Source of the DNA: Caulobacter segnis
Lineage (GTDB): Bacteria > Pseudomonadota > Alphaproteobacteria > Caulobacterales > Caulobacteraceae
Direction: 5' to 3'
Length of the DNA: 64,000 nt
Assembly (NCBI RefSeq): GCF_023935105.1
Contig: NZ_CP096040.1
Span: 2,170,001-2,234,000 of the forward strand
Shown piece after piece: positions 63,786-64,000 of the stretch. The translations under genes and the position numbers were made by a program. The notes beneath the pieces are model-generated. The model was not told the origin of the DNA. It made no database searches and saw nothing but the letters and a program-made list of their open reading frames with translations. Each line of letters starts with the position of its first letter. Within the stretch, counting starts at the first letter, position 1.

Positions 63786-64000
63786 ATGCGCTTGTCCATA
63801 CGGCTCGCCGCTCTCGCGGCCGCCTTGCTGTCGGCGACGTCGGCGCTGGCCGCGCCCTCGGGCGATCGCCTGGAAAAGGTGGTCATCCTCAGCCGCCATG
63901 GCGTGCGCGCGGCGATGTCGACGCCCGAGCGGCTGGGCGAGGCTTCGGCCAGGCCGTGGCCGCGCTTCGATGTTCCGCCGGGGCACCTGACCGTACGGGG
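63786..64000 (+). CDS. Second histidine acid phosphatase (5' part only)
   Basis: The first 71 residues are present and the gene runs off the window. A signal peptide (MRLSIRLAALAAALLSATSALA) is followed by the intact catalytic motif LSRHGVRAAMST and a PWPRFDVPPGHLTVRG stretch like the AppA group. The ATG at 63786 is two codons after a GTG at 63780 that overlaps the nagX stop; either may start it. It follows nagX without a gap, so it is in that operon. Its relation to GlcNAc use is unclear. Confidence 0.82.
   Translation, partial: MRLSIRLAALAAALLSATSALAAPSGDRLEKVVILSRHGVRAAMSTPERLGEASARPWPRFDVPPGHLTVR

Overview
The window looks like chromosome from a Caulobacter-type alphaproteobacterium. It is GC-rich and gene-dense, carries three large TonB-dependent receptors, uses GTG/TTG starts, and combines inositol and N-acetylglucosamine clusters in a way familiar from Caulobacterales. 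This placement is inference from gene content, not from a database search. No rRNA, tRNA, CRISPR array or insertion sequence was found.

Regions. (1) 1-5638, minus strand: a SulP anion transporter cut by the window edge, a beta-carbonic anhydrase, an OmpR-type two-component system and two secreted proteins of unknown role. (2) 5773-25418: what appears to be one phytate-to-central-metabolism locus. It holds a two-domain beta-propeller phytase and a divergent histidine acid phosphatase, then iolG, the RpiR-type regulator iolR, and the run iolC-iolD-iolE-iolB-OPA transporter-inositol monophosphatase. After an unrelated-looking small gene and a PepSY/two-component trio come a TonB-dependent receptor and a second-copy-type triosephosphate isomerase. 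Four promoters in this stretch (phytase/phosphatase, iolG, iolC, receptor) share a TTCC-N15/16-GGAA dyad, which suggests one regulon. The inferred flow is outer-membrane capture, stepwise dephosphorylation in the periplasm, uptake of inositol phosphate by the OPA antiporter, cytoplasmic dephosphorylation, then the Iol pathway to DHAP and malonate semialdehyde. mmsA (iolA-type, 46493-47992) could finish the route.

(3) 25415-33294: an O-methyltransferase/TetR pair, a serine hydrolase, and a TetR-controlled tripartite efflux cluster (outer-membrane lipoprotein, HlyD/EmrA-type adaptor, DHA2 pump). The adaptor gene has a one-base frameshift. (4) 33291-45338: an amidase, a P1 (DmpA/BapA-type) aminopeptidase, a compact three-gene peptide ABC importer, a TTC38-like TPR protein, an alpha/beta hydrolase and a TonB-dependent receptor. 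In the importer the binding protein is fused to the first permease and the two ATPases are fused to each other. The binding-protein/permease gene is frameshifted inside its signal peptide. (5) 45518-49402: LysR and mmsA divergently, then a membrane dipeptidase.

(6) 49564-64000: an N-acetylglucosamine regulon. nagA, a SIS-type deaminase and a GntR regulator lie on the minus strand; a fused EIIA-HPr-EI and an EIIC-EIIB-EIIB permease lie on the plus strand. They are followed by a TonB-dependent receptor behind a structured leader, a GH89 alpha-N-acetylglucosaminidase, a NagX-type membrane protein and the start of a second histidine acid phosphatase. Candidate ATTGGTAT operators occur at three promoters here.

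Three convergent gene pairs overlap through the identical tetranucleotide CTAG. Both frameshifts sit in G/C runs and could be real or sequence errors.
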